A stretch of 64,000 nt of DNA from Desulfovibrio mangrovi. GTDB taxonomy: Bacteria > Desulfobacterota > Desulfovibrionia > Desulfovibrionales > Desulfovibrionaceae. The notes under the pieces were generated by a model. The model was not told the DNA's origin and ran no database searches. It was given only the letters and a program-made list of their open reading frames with translations. Each line of letters starts with the position of its first letter. Position 1 is the first letter of the stretch. This document shows positions 19,165 to 27,743 of the stretch, piece by piece. The position numbers and the translations under genes are program-made. The stretch is from positions 1,116,001-1,180,000 of the forward strand of contig NZ_CP104208.1 in assembly GCF_026230175.1 (NCBI RefSeq). Direction: 5' to 3'.

Positions 19165-20748
19165 ATGAACAAGACACGGTTTACCCCCCTGCCCTCTCCG
19201 GCCGAAATGACCCTCTGGGATACAACGAGCATCCACAGCTTCGGCATCCGTGAAGAAATGCTCATGGAGAACGCCAGCCGGGAAGCCCTGCATGCCCTGC
19301 ATGACGAGATCGGCCCGGTACAGGGAAAAAGCGTGCTCCTGTTCATGGGCAGCGGCAACAACGGCGGAGATGCCGCCGCACTCGCGCGACACCTGCATGG
19401 CCTTCAGGCCAACGTGCTTGTGCTGCACACGCGACCGCTTGCCGCCCACAAAGGAACCGCAGGGTATCATATAAGATTGGCACGCAGAACCGGCGTGCAA
19501 TTCCAACTCCTGCGCCAGCGAACAATGGAATCACTGTCCGCTTCATGGTGCAATCCCGACTGCATCGTGGATGGCCTGCTCGGCACCGGATTCAAGGGCA
19601 CGCTCAGGCAGGACATTCTCCCGCTCGTCCGCTGGATCAATGAACAAAGGGGCCGAAGCTTCATTTTTGCCCTCGACATTCCCTCAGGCCTTGACGGAAT
19701 GACGGGCACCCCCTGTCCGGAAGCGGTTGAAGCACATGCGACAGTCACTTTCGAAGCTGCCAAGACCGGTCTTTTCATGCCCGGTGCCAACCACTACACC
19801 GGCACACTTCACATCCGACCAATAGGCATCCCCAGAGCGGTAAGGGAAAAGCATACTCCATCCTTCGAACTGCTGGACGCCTCAGTTGCAAAGCTTCTGC
19901 CGCGGCAGCAGCCAGACATGCACAAGGGTTCATCAGGCCACGTATTCATTATAGGTGGCTCCAGAGGCATGACAGGCGCGCCCATGCTTGCAGCTCAGGG
20001 AGCCCTGCGGGGCGGCGCCGGATACGTCACCATAGCAGCCCCCGAGCCCCTGCTGCCCCAAATTTCTTGCGGCCAACCGGACGTGCTTACCTTGGCAGTT
20101 GCCTCCGGCGACTTATGGGAAGGTATGGCGGGAGCAGCCCTCTATCAGGCGACGCAGCGTGCATCTGCATGCGTCATCGGCCCGGGCATGGGGCGTTCCG
20201 CCGGAGCGCTCTCGGCCCTTGAAGCCATACTTGGCAACATAGAACGCCCTCCCCTTGTACTGGACGCCGACGCCCTGTTCCTTCTGGCGCAGAGCACCTC
20301 TCTACGATCGCTGCTCCGGGAAAGCGACATTCTCACCCCGCACCCGGGCGAGGCCGCCCTGCTTGCAGGCATAACTACTTCGGATGTTCAGGCGGACAGA
20401 CTAGCCACAGCCCATCGTTTTGCGTTAGAATACCCTTGCGTTACCATATTGAAGGGTGCAGGCACCATCATCGCCAGCCGGAATGCGCCGCTTGTCATCT
20501 CGCCTTTTGCCGTGCCCCAGCTTGCGGTGGCGGGCTCAGGCGACGTACTGGCGGGATTGACGGCCAGTCTGCTTGCGCAAGGTCTTTGCGCGCGAGACGC
20601 GGCTTGCCTGGGAGTATACCTGCACGGTTTGGCCGGATCGCTTCTGCAAAAGGAATTTCCCTGTCGCGGCAATACGGCACAGGATATTGCCGCCGCGCTC
20701 ATTGCTGCAAAAAAGGAGACCGCATCATGCTTACCGCCCGCGATATAA
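19165..20748 (+). CDS. nnr: Bifunctional NAD(P)H-hydrate epimerase / dehydratase
   Basis: About 527 residues with both halves fused. The N-terminal YjeF epimerase domain (MENASREALHAL, MGSGNNGGDAAALARHL) is followed by the C-terminal ADP/ATP-dependent dehydratase of ribokinase-like fold (HKGSSGHVFIIGGSRGMTGAP, VAGSGDVLAG). It repairs damaged NAD(P)HX. The frame is open six codons earlier to a GTG at 19147; neither start has a strong ribosome site. The end overlaps the next gene by 22 nt, implying coupled translation. Confidence 0.93.
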   Translation: MNKTRFTPLPSPAEMTLWDTTSIHSFGIREEMLMENASREALHALHDEIGPVQGKSVLLFMGSGNNGGDAAALARHLHGLQANVLVLHTRPLAAHKGTAGYHIRLARRTGVQFQLLRQRTMESLSASWCNPDCIVDGLLGTGFKGTLRQDILPLVRWINEQRGRSFIFALDIPSGLDGMTGTPCPEAVEAHATVTFEAAKTGLFMPGANHYTGTLHIRPIGIPRAVREKHTPSFELLDASVAKLLPRQQPDMHKGSSGHVFIIGGSRGMTGAPMLAAQGALRGGAGYVTIAAPEPLLPQISCGQPDVLTLAVASGDLWEGMAGAALYQATQRASACVIGPGMGRSAGALSALEAILGNIERPPLVLDADALFLLAQSTSLRSLLRESDILTPHPGEAALLAGITTSDVQADRLATAHRFALEYPCVTILKGAGTIIASRNAPLVISPFAVPQLAVAGSGDVLAGLTASLLAQGLCARDAACLGVYLHGLAGSLLQKEFPCRGNTAQDIAAALIAAKKETASCLPPAI

Positions 20749-21179
20749 TGTCTACCAACGTTATTACGGTCACGCCGGAAACCGACATCCCCACTGCAGC
20801 ACGCCTGATGGTGGACAACAAGTTCAACGGCCTGCCGGTTGTATCCAAAGACGGCACCCTTGTAGGCATCATCTGCCAGAGCGACCTTATCAGCCAGCAA
20901 AAGAAACTGAATGTCCCCACCCTGTTCACGGTACTGGACGGCATCATCCCCATGCGCTCCATGTCCGATCTGGATGCGGAAATGCGCAAGATTGCCGCCA
21001 GCAAGGTGTCGGAAGCCATGACCTCTGCCCCCACAACCGTACGGCCCACAACCCCCATTGACGAAATTGCCTCTCTCATGGTGGATAACCAGTATCATTC
21101 GCTGCCTGTCGTCGAAAACGGACAGGTGGTCGGCATAGTCGGCAAGGAAGACATTCTGAAAACCCTCATACCCGGATAA
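20727..21179 (+). CDS. Two-CBS-domain protein
   Basis: 150 residues made of two CBS modules: LTARDIMSTNVITVTPE to about residue 60, and VSEAMTSAPTTVRP to the end. They share the repeated VDNKFNGLPVV / VDNQYHSLPVV sequence. Stand-alone CBS proteins usually bind adenosyl nucleotides and act as energy sensors; no partner domain is present. The ATG follows an AAAGGAG site inside the end of nnr. The frame is open further upstream only as an overlap with nnr, so the longer version is rejected. Confidence 0.9.
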   Translation: MLTARDIMSTNVITVTPETDIPTAARLMVDNKFNGLPVVSKDGTLVGIICQSDLISQQKKLNVPTLFTVLDGIIPMRSMSDLDAEMRKIAASKVSEAMTSAPTTVRPTTPIDEIASLMVDNQYHSLPVVENGQVVGIVGKEDILKTLIPG

Positions 21180-21188
21180 CAGGCTACC

Positions 21189-21674
21189 GTGCATCTGAAG
21201 TTACACGATTCCGAAACTACCGAACTTCTGGGGCGGGCCGCCGCCTCGGCCTTGCAAAAGGCTGGCGCGGTCTGTCCCATTCTCTTTCAGGGGCCGCTCG
21301 GCAGCGGCAAGACAACGCTGGTAAGAGCCCTTGTCGAATCCCTGCCCGGCGGAGAAAACGCCGAGGTCAGCAGCCCCAGCTTCAACGTCTACAACATCTA
21401 TCCCACCCGGCCGGAAGTGATTCATTACGACCTGTACCGGCTGGAAGGATCTCCCGTGGACAGCAGCTACCATGAATTCCTTGATGAAGGTCGATCCCTG
21501 CTGCTCGTCGAGTGGGCGGAATTCATTCCGCAAGCCGAATGGCCCGATGAGTGGTTGCTTTTTCGCTGGGTTCCATGCGATGAAGGCCGTCACGTCGAGA
21601 TTTCATACTGCGGTGCTTCCGCAAAACGTTTCTACGACGAATTGCGTCTTCTGGTGGAACATATACGCCAGTAG
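21189..21674 (+). CDS. tsaE: tRNA threonylcarbamoyladenosine biosynthesis ATPase TsaE
   Basis: 161 residues with a Walker A motif GPLGSGKTTLVRAL (about 38-51), the switch-like SSPSFNVYNIY, and the HYDLYRLE and LLLVEWAE segments typical of TsaE. With TsaB and TsaD it makes the t6A modification at position 37 of tRNAs reading ANN codons. The start is GTG, 9 nt after the CBS gene, in the same operon. Confidence 0.93.
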   Translation: MHLKLHDSETTELLGRAAASALQKAGAVCPILFQGPLGSGKTTLVRALVESLPGGENAEVSSPSFNVYNIYPTRPEVIHYDLYRLEGSPVDSSYHEFLDEGRSLLLVEWAEFIPQAEWPDEWLLFRWVPCDEGRHVEISYCGASAKRFYDELRLLVEHIRQ

Positions 21675-21748
21675 GGTTGGGTGATGGGTCGAAGACGGCC
21701 AGAGGGCCGTCCTGTGGTATAACCCCTTCAACAGACAAAGGAATCGGT

Positions 21749-22975
21749 ATGCGTATTCTGGTTCAGAAATTCGGGGGAACTTCCGTTGCCAACCTTGAGT
21801 GCATGAAGCAGGTTCGCGAGAAAACTCTTGCCGCGAGAGCCAAGGGGTACAAGGTAGTTGTTGTCCTTTCCGCCCGTTCGGGAGACACCAACAAGCTGCT
21901 TGCCCTCGCTGATGAATATTCTCGCGATCCTGATCCTGCGGAAGTAGATTCCCTTGTTTCCACCGGCGAACAGGTTTCTGTCGCCCTGTTCTCCATGATT
22001 ATGAAGGATGCTGGCATCAAGGCCCGCTCGATTCTGGGATTCCAAGTTCCCATGAAGACCGATCAGGCTTACGGCAAGGCCAGAATCCTTGGCATAGACA
22101 GCGAAAAACTCACTGCGCTGCTCGATGACTATGACGTGCTGGCAGTTGCCGGTTTCCAGGGCATTACTGAAGACAATCGCATCACGACCCTCGGTCGCGG
22201 CGGTTCCGACACTTCTGCCGTGGCACTGGCCGCAGCCCTTGGCTGCGAATGCGAAATCTACACTGACGTGGACGGTGTTTACACCACCGACCCCAACATG
22301 TGCAGCACCGCCCGTAAAATGGACAGAGTGTCGTATGACGAAATGCTGGAAATGGCCAGCATGGGTGCAAAAGTTCTGCAAATCAGGTCCGTGGAGTTCG
22401 CCAAGAAGTACAAAGTGCCCGTGCACGTACGCTCCACCTTTACCGACACTCCGGGAACATTAGTAACGCAAGAGGATTCTACCATGGAAGCAGTTCTCGT
22501 TTCTGGCATTGCCTATGACAAGGATCAGGCACGTGTAACGCTGCGCGACGTACCGGACGTTCCCGGTGTGGCCTACAGCCTTTTCGGCCCCCTTGCCGAC
22601 AAGGGTGTGGTTGTCGACATGATCGTCCAGAACCCGAGCCGTAACGGCAAGACCGATATGACCTTCACCGTACCCCGCGGTGATCTGAAGAAGACTCTGG
22701 CCCTGATGGAAGAAATCAAGCAGGAAACCGGTGCCGCCGAAGTGCTGCACGACCTGCACGTTTGCAAGGTTTCCGCCATCGGCGTAGGCATGCGCAACCA
22801 TTCCGGTGTTGCAGCCAAGGCTTTTGAAGCTCTTCGTGCCATGAACATCAACATTCTCATGATCAGCACTTCTGAAATCAAGATTACTTGTCTGATTGAA
22901 GAAAAGTACACTGAACTGGCGGTTCGCACCCTGCACGACGCCTTCGGGCTGGATAAAGACTCCATGCTTGGCTGA
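21749..22975 (+). CDS. lysC: Aspartate kinase (lysine-sensitive type, single polypeptide)
   Basis: 408 residues: an N-terminal amino-acid kinase domain (ILVQKFGGTSVAN; GRGGSDTSAVALAAAL) followed by two ACT domains (from about 265) that mediate feedback inhibition. It phosphorylates aspartate, the first step to Lys, Thr and Met. The ATG at 21749 has an AAAGGAA site. An upstream in-frame extension to 21677 lacks family sequence. A short ACGGCC/GGCCGT hairpin (21695-21710) lies in the leader. Only 2 nt separate its stop from cimA. Confidence 0.95.
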   Translation: MRILVQKFGGTSVANLECMKQVREKTLAARAKGYKVVVVLSARSGDTNKLLALADEYSRDPDPAEVDSLVSTGEQVSVALFSMIMKDAGIKARSILGFQVPMKTDQAYGKARILGIDSEKLTALLDDYDVLAVAGFQGITEDNRITTLGRGGSDTSAVALAAALGCECEIYTDVDGVYTTDPNMCSTARKMDRVSYDEMLEMASMGAKVLQIRSVEFAKKYKVPVHVRSTFTDTPGTLVTQEDSTMEAVLVSGIAYDKDQARVTLRDVPDVPGVAYSLFGPLADKGVVVDMIVQNPSRNGKTDMTFTVPRGDLKKTLALMEEIKQETGAAEVLHDLHVCKVSAIGVGMRNHSGVAAKAFEALRAMNINILMISTSEIKITCLIEEKYTELAVRTLHDAFGLDKDSMLG

Positions 22976-22977
22976 TC

Positions 22978-24600
22978 ATGAAAAAGATACAGATATACGA
23001 CACGACGCTTCGGGACGGTACCCAATCTGAAGACATCAACCTCAATAACGAGGACAAGATCAAGATCGCGCTCAAGCTTGATGAACTGGGCGTGGACTTC
23101 ATCGAAGGTGGCTGGCCGGGTTCCAACCCTGTGGACCGTGCATTTTTCAATGAGATACAGAACTATCAATTGAAAAATGCGCGCATTGCCGCGTTCGGTA
23201 GCACTCACCATCCCAACTTCCTGCCGGAGAACGATCCGAATCTGCGCAGCCTGTTGGATTCCGGTGCCAGCGTATGCACCATTTTCGGCAAGACATGGAA
23301 CATCCATGCCACAGAAGCCCTTCGTGTTCCCGAAGAGCGGAACCTTGAAATTATTCACGATTCCGTGGCATACCTGCGCTCTCAGGGCAAGCCGGTGTTC
23401 TTTGATGCAGAACACTTCTTCGACGGATACAAATCCAATCCGGAATACGCTCTTGCCGCCATAGGCAAGGCATTTGAAGCCGGTGCGGAAGTGCTTGTGC
23501 TCTGCGACACCAACGGCGGAACCCTCCCCTCCGAGGTTTCAACCATCATAGCCGAAGTGCGCAAGGCACTGCCGGAAGCCAACATAGGCATCCATACGCA
23601 CAACGACTGCGAAATGGCAGTTGCCAACTCCATAGCGGCCGTACAGGCAGGTGCTGTACATATTCAGGGAACCATGAACGGTGTGGGCGAGCGCTGCGGC
23701 AACGCCAACCTCTGCTCCATCATTCCCGTTCTTGAACTGAAGTGTAACGGTGCTTACACCACCATACCGCGCGAGAAGTTGCAGCTTATTACGGCAGCCT
23801 CCGCATACGTCTCCGATGTCGCCAACCTGCAGCCCTTCAGCCGCCAGCCCTTTGTGGGACGTTCGGCTTTTGCGCACAAGGGCGGTATCCATGCCAGCGC
23901 CGTCAACCGCCTGGCAATGCTGTACGAACACGTAGACCCCAAGGAAGTGGGCAACCGCCAGCGCGTGCTGCTCACGGAACTGGCCGGTCGCGCCAACATC
24001 GTAAGCATGGCCCGCCGGTTCGGCTTCCATCTGGATAAAGACGAACCTGTGGTGAAGGGCCTGCTCAACGAGCTGAAAACCCGCTCCAGCATGGGCTATG
24101 ACTATGCTGCCGCGGAAGCCTCGGTTGAACTGCTACTGCTCAAGAAACTGGCCCGCCGCGGGGTCCGTGAATTCTTCAACCTTGTCCAGTTCCGCGTACT
24201 GGAACAGAAGGATTCACAGGGCAGGGAGCCCTTCTCTGAAGCTTCTGTCATGGTCGAAGTTGAAGGCATAACCGAGCATACTGCCGCAACGGGCCGGGGC
24301 CCGGTCAACGCGCTGGACAACGCACTGCGTAAGGCGCTGATCGGCTTCTATCCCCGCCTCAATGAAATGCGTCTGCTCGACTTCAAGGTACGCGTCATGA
24401 CTGCGACCAACCCTGACGGGGGCGGCACAGCATCCGTCGTGCGCGTACTCATTGAGTCCGGCGACCATCAGTCCCGCTGGGTGACAGTCGGCGTCTCGTA
24501 CAACATTATCGAGGCAAGCTGGCAGGCTCTTGTGGATTCCATCACGTACAAACTCTACAAAGACGAGTACGAGAAACGGAAAAACGAGCAGGAAGCCTAG
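22978..24600 (+). CDS. cimA: (R)-citramalate synthase
   Basis: 540 residues of the HMGL-like/isopropylmalate synthase superfamily: IYDTTLRDGTQSEDIN at the N-terminus, the metal-binding HTHNDCEMA, GTMNGVGERCGN, and a C-terminal LeuA-type allosteric domain. The length and the SEDIN signature fit the CimA branch that joins pyruvate and acetyl-CoA in a threonine-independent path to isoleucine. Homocitrate or isopropylmalate synthase are less likely but cannot be excluded by eye. Last gene of the operon; a terminator follows. Confidence 0.9.
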   Translation: MKKIQIYDTTLRDGTQSEDINLNNEDKIKIALKLDELGVDFIEGGWPGSNPVDRAFFNEIQNYQLKNARIAAFGSTHHPNFLPENDPNLRSLLDSGASVCTIFGKTWNIHATEALRVPEERNLEIIHDSVAYLRSQGKPVFFDAEHFFDGYKSNPEYALAAIGKAFEAGAEVLVLCDTNGGTLPSEVSTIIAEVRKALPEANIGIHTHNDCEMAVANSIAAVQAGAVHIQGTMNGVGERCGNANLCSIIPVLELKCNGAYTTIPREKLQLITAASAYVSDVANLQPFSRQPFVGRSAFAHKGGIHASAVNRLAMLYEHVDPKEVGNRQRVLLTELAGRANIVSMARRFGFHLDKDEPVVKGLLNELKTRSSMGYDYAAAEASVELLLLKKLARRGVREFFNLVQFRVLEQKDSQGREPFSEASVMVEVEGITEHTAATGRGPVNALDNALRKALIGFYPRLNEMRLLDFKVRVMTATNPDGGGTASVVRVLIESGDHQSRWVTVGVSYNIIEASWQALVDSITYKLYKDEYEKRKNEQEA

Positions 24601-24614
24601 CCCTCCAAAGAATA

Positions 24615-24648
24615 AAAGGCCGGAACTTGAGTTCCGGCCTTTCTTATT
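24615..24648 (+). terminator. Rho-independent terminator after cimA
   Basis: AAAGGCCGGAAC and GTTCCGGCCTTT form a perfect 12-bp stem with a 4-nt loop, followed by CTTATT. The symmetry means it could also serve minus-strand transcripts from ribB. Confidence 0.88.
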
Positions 24649-24742
24649 GGCTTTTGGTAAAAACGTCGGAAGGATATCGCCATACACGCCGCTAGTCGTT
24701 CAGCGCGGGGCAGAGAGGGGTATACGGTATGCGTAACGCGGA

Positions 24743-25396
24743 TTAAGAAGCCTTGCGTTCCATCTCCATGCGGTACTGAACCACATCTTCAACCGTCAAA
24801 ACAGGCATTTTATACTTCTTGCCCAGTTCGACAATGTCCGGCAGACGGGCCATGGAACCGTCCGGGTTGGTCACTTCACACAGTACGCCGCAAGGTTCGA
24901 GCCCTGCAAGGCGCATCAGGTCAACGGTTGCCTCCGTGTGGCCACGGCGGACAAGCACGCCGCCATCACGGGCGCGAAGCGGAAACACGTGCCCGGGACG
25001 ATGCAAGTCGGCTGGTTTGGCCGTGGCGGATGCCGCGGCCTTGATCGTACGCACGCGGTCCGCTGCGGAAACACCGGTGGTTACGCCTTCGGCAGCCTCA
25101 ATGCTGACCGTAAAGGCCGTCTGGTGTTTGCTGTCGTTCTTTTCCACCATCATGGGCAGCTTGAGCTGGCGCACTTTCTCATCCGTCAGGCACAGGCAGA
25201 CGATGCCACTGCACTCACGGATAAGCATGGCCATCTGCTCCTGCGTCAGATGCTCTGCGGAAAAGATGAGATCTCCCTCGTTCTCTCTGTCCTCATCGTC
25301 AGAGACAAGTACGCCCTGCCCGTTGCGCAACGCTTCCAGCGCACGCTCAACACGCTCAAACGGGGTACCGAAAGAGGACAACAATGACTGATTCAT
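24743..25396 (-). CDS. ribB: 3,4-dihydroxy-2-butanone 4-phosphate synthase
   Basis: 217 residues with the metal-binding [18 protein letters not shown] and the substrate segment [20 protein letters not shown], followed by GHTEATVDL. It converts ribulose 5-phosphate into the four-carbon unit of riboflavin. It has only the RibB domain; no GTP cyclohydrolase II is fused. The ATG at 25396 follows a GGAG site. The same frame stays open far upstream, but that part is the FMN riboswitch. Expression is therefore expected to fall when FMN is high. Confidence 0.95.
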   Translation of the reverse strand: MNQSLLSSFGTPFERVERALEALRNGQGVLVSDDEDRENEGDLIFSAEHLTQEQMAMLIRECSGIVCLCLTDEKVRQLKLPMMVEKNDSKHQTAFTVSIEAAEGVTTGVSAADRVRTIKAAASATAKPADLHRPGHVFPLRARDGGVLVRRGHTEATVDLMRLAGLEPCGVLCEVTNPDGSMARLPDIVELGKKYKMPVLTVEDVVQYRMEMERKAS

Positions 25397-25437
25397 GGTA
25401 ACTACTCCTGTAGTATACAAACCAGAATCAGGGCGCG

Positions 25438-25469
25438 GAAAAAGACAGAAGCCGGAAAGAGACTCCGGC
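25438..25469 (-). terminator. Attenuator-like terminator between FMN riboswitch and ribB
   Basis: On the minus strand GCCGGA-(7 nt)-TCCGGC is followed by a T-rich tract (CTTCTGTCTTTTT), between the aptamer and the ribB ATG. This is where the expression platform of a transcriptional FMN switch would be expected. Confidence 0.65.
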
Positions 25470-25512
25470 GCAGGGGACACGAATGCCCTCGGCGGGATGC
25501 TGACTGTCTTAT

Positions 25513-25667
25513 ACTCTTCCATCCGGACTATGACCGTCGGCTCTGGCATTTCACCAGATCTGCTGACCTCCGCATCCATTGACCATCGCCGGAGCGGAGC
25601 GCTCGCGGGCTCTCCGAAGCAACTCGGAATACCGCCGGTAGGGAGTTTCACCCTGCCCTGAGAATAA
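25513..25667 (-). promoter_or_regulatory. FMN riboswitch (RFN element)
   Basis: The minus strand shows the conserved RFN blocks in order: GGGTGAAACTCC and CCTACCGGCGGTA at the 5' side, variable hairpin arms, GGTGAAATGCCAGAGCCGAC, and AGTCCGGATGGAAGA at the 3' side. It lies about 115 nt before ribB. FMN binding would stop ribB expression, most simply through the downstream terminator hairpin. Confidence 0.95.
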
Positions 25668-25723
25668 GCAGCCGGAATCTATCTCCCAATCCCCCGCCCT
25701 GTCAACAGCAGAGAGCATACCCA

Positions 25724-25751
25724 TAAAAAAACCTCCCTGAACGGGAGGTTT
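25724..25751 (-). terminator. Rho-independent terminator after the diguanylate cyclase gene
   Basis: On the minus strand an AAACCTCCC/GGGAGGTTT hairpin with a 5-nt loop is followed by a T-run, about 28 nt beyond the stop. Confidence 0.88.
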
Positions 25752-25778
25752 TAAGACTGATAGAAGCCAAACGTCAGG

Positions 25779-26867
25779 CTATTGGCCGGAAACAATCACA
25801 AAGGTATTTGACTTGACGCCGGGAACGCATTTGGCAACACGGTTACGCCCGGCACCCTTGGCATAATACATCGCTTTATCCGCAGCATCGATCAAATTCT
25901 CCTGATAGGCCCCCTTCCATGAAGGGTCTGCCTCGGCGATACCGCTGGAAATGGTGATATTGATCCCCTTTCGAAGAATATCCCCATTACTGTCGCGAAT
26001 AACAAAATTATAACGTTCCATGCGCTTGCGGATATCACTGGCAAGCTCTTCGGCAATAAGCGCAGAGGAACCACGAAGAATGACAGCAAACTCCTCGCCG
26101 CCATAACGGCAGGGATGCACCTCAAGCCCTTCACTGCCGAAAACTGCAATGGACTGACGAATAAGACATGCCACCGTAGTGAGAGCCTGATCGCCTATGC
26201 GATGGCCAAACTCGTCATTGAAGTCCTTAAAAAAGTCGATATCGAGCATCATCAGTGCAAGGGGAGCATTATTGTCCTTCCAGTCCGCAATGCCCCTCTC
26301 AAGCACCTCGTCAAAGGCACGGCGGTTATTGAGTCCGGTCAGCGCGTCGGTCTTGCTCAGTTGATCCAGCGTCTCCATATCCTGCTCCATCAGGTTGATC
26401 ACCTCACGGAACGTGGCTTGAAGCAAGGAAACGATCTCTGCCGAATCCTGACCGCTCGTCACGGCCTCCACGCTACGGGCCTCCAGATGCTTTACATCAC
26501 CCTTGCGACGCTGCATCAACCGCTTGAATTCCTCGGCGAGCTGCACCGTTTCCTGCAGGGCAGCATTGAGACGCTGCTCATAGGGAGCAACAAGAATCTC
26601 CCGGTCACGCATGAGCACTTCACTGAAGCGCTCCTCGCTGAAGTCCTGCTGCTTGAGCACATCGACCAGCAAGGCCTGAACCTGACTCTTCTGCATTTCG
26701 GAAAGATAGGAATAATCAGCCAACCCGCGCATATAGAGAATCAGAGTACGCCACTTTGCGTCACGCGGCACTCCGGCTTTATCCAGCATCTCGCAGAATT
26801 TGCCATCCTGCGTAAAGTCACAGGAAGTTGCACGGTTGCACTGAGGATCAAGTAAAGGCATTACCAT
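25779..26867 (-). CDS. Diguanylate cyclase (GGDEF domain)
   Basis: 362 residues. The N-terminal ~170 residues are helical with no recognised sensor domain and no membrane helix. The GGDEF domain starts SKTDALTGLNNRRAFDEVLERG and has the active-site motif GGEEF (about residue 255). It should make cyclic-di-GMP from two GTP in the cytoplasm. No RxxD product-inhibition site is seen just before GGEEF. A second ATG lies two codons downstream. Monocistronic, with its own terminator. Confidence 0.92.
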   Translation of the reverse strand: MVMPLLDPQCNRATSCDFTQDGKFCEMLDKAGVPRDAKWRTLILYMRGLADYSYLSEMQKSQVQALLVDVLKQQDFSEERFSEVLMRDREILVAPYEQRLNAALQETVQLAEEFKRLMQRRKGDVKHLEARSVEAVTSGQDSAEIVSLLQATFREVINLMEQDMETLDQLSKTDALTGLNNRRAFDEVLERGIADWKDNNAPLALMMLDIDFFKDFNDEFGHRIGDQALTTVACLIRQSIAVFGSEGLEVHPCRYGGEEFAVILRGSSALIAEELASDIRKRMERYNFVIRDSNGDILRKGINITISSGIAEADPSWKGAYQENLIDAADKAMYYAKGAGRNRVAKCVPGVKSNTFVIVSGQ

Positions 26868-26975
26868 TCAACCTGTATGAGCTAGATGGATCCAGCCCCC
26901 ATAACCGGGAGCAAACACACTATGATTATGACTATTCCTGAATATGCCTCAAAAACAATCAGATGTCATCGCATT

Positions 26976-27701
26976 CTATTGGTCGGGCCAAATGCCGCAG
27001 TGGCGTGCGGGGCTATACCCAAACGCAAACGCCTCATCAATGCTTGAAAACTCAACCCTGTTCTTTCGTGCTATTCTTCCCGCTCCATCACAGGACGGGG
27101 TAAACAGGCGCATACTTCGACGATTGGCTACATAAAGCGCACCACCAGTGTTCATGCTTTTCAGAACTTGCCACATGCCGATACGAATCTTCAAGGCTCT
27201 GCGTTGCAAAGCAAGCAGGGAGTTGAAATACCCTTCGGGCAGATCGTCATGATAATAAACCATGGCAGCCCCCTCAGAGACCAGTATTTCGTTCACATTC
27301 TCCCCGCCCGGCAGCATGACTTCAGCCAAAGTGCGACCGTAACGATCTTTGGACGGAGAGGAAGGTCTGACGATCACGATGTTTCCCAGAACCATGGAAG
27401 CAAGAAGCGCACGTGCCTTGGCGGCATAAAACTGATCAGACGCGCCATTTTTCCCCATTTCCGGTGCATCTATCCCGAGCAGCCGGACCACCTCGCCATG
27501 AGCAAGGACAAGGGTATCGCCATCCGGCACAAAACGGACCACCGCCCTTATCTGCTGCTCTTTGCCGGCATCACCCGCAGATGCATCTGTAGCAGAGACT
27601 GCAACAAATGCGCATACAAAAAACAGAGTGAGGAGGCGTACCACCGCCGTGGACGCGTAAGCAACCCGTAACCGTAAGACAGAAATGCTTTTCATCTTCA
27701 T
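26976..27701 (-). CDS. Exported thermonuclease-family (SNase-like) nuclease
   Basis: 241 residues. A basic N-terminus and hydrophobic signal/anchor (about 20-42) lead into an SNase/OB-fold domain: VVRFVPDGDTLVLAHGEVVRLLGIDAPE, KARALLASMV, DRYGRTLAEV. The catalytic Asp and Arg residues of the family are in these segments. A C-terminal extension (ANRRSMRLFTPSCDGAGRI, then RVEFSSIDEAFAFGYSPARHC) resembles the Ada-type zinc-binding fold, but with fewer cysteines. Its ribosome site lies directly after the rpoD terminator, so expression may need its own promoter or read-through. Confidence 0.82.
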   Translation of the reverse strand: MKMKSISVLRLRVAYASTAVVRLLTLFFVCAFVAVSATDASAGDAGKEQQIRAVVRFVPDGDTLVLAHGEVVRLLGIDAPEMGKNGASDQFYAAKARALLASMVLGNIVIVRPSSPSKDRYGRTLAEVMLPGGENVNEILVSEGAAMVYYHDDLPEGYFNSLLALQRRALKIRIGMWQVLKSMNTGGALYVANRRSMRLFTPSCDGAGRIARKNRVEFSSIDEAFAFGYSPARHCGIWPDQ

Positions 27702-27706
27702 ACCTG

Positions 27707-27738
27707 AAAAAAAAGGGCGGCCCAGAGGCCGCCCTTTT
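27707..27738 (-). terminator. Rho-independent terminator after rpoD
   Basis: A 12-bp stem with a 4-nt loop (27711-27722 with 27727-27738) is followed on the minus strand by a T-run. It starts 6 nt after the rpoD stop and ends 5 nt before the nuclease ATG. Confidence 0.92.
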
Positions 27739-27743
27739 GTCTG

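Noticed and set aside
20436-20726. Upstream extension of the CBS protein
   Set aside because: It lies wholly inside nnr in another frame; an AAAGGAG site and the family start point to 20727.
21675-21748. Lysine riboswitch in front of lysC
   Set aside because: The 74-nt interval is far too short for a lysine aptamer; only a short ACGGCC/GGCCGT hairpin is present.
25397-25651. N-terminal extension of RibB by 85 residues
   Set aside because: The extension is the FMN riboswitch and leader read as protein; RibB itself starts at 25396 with a good ribosome site.
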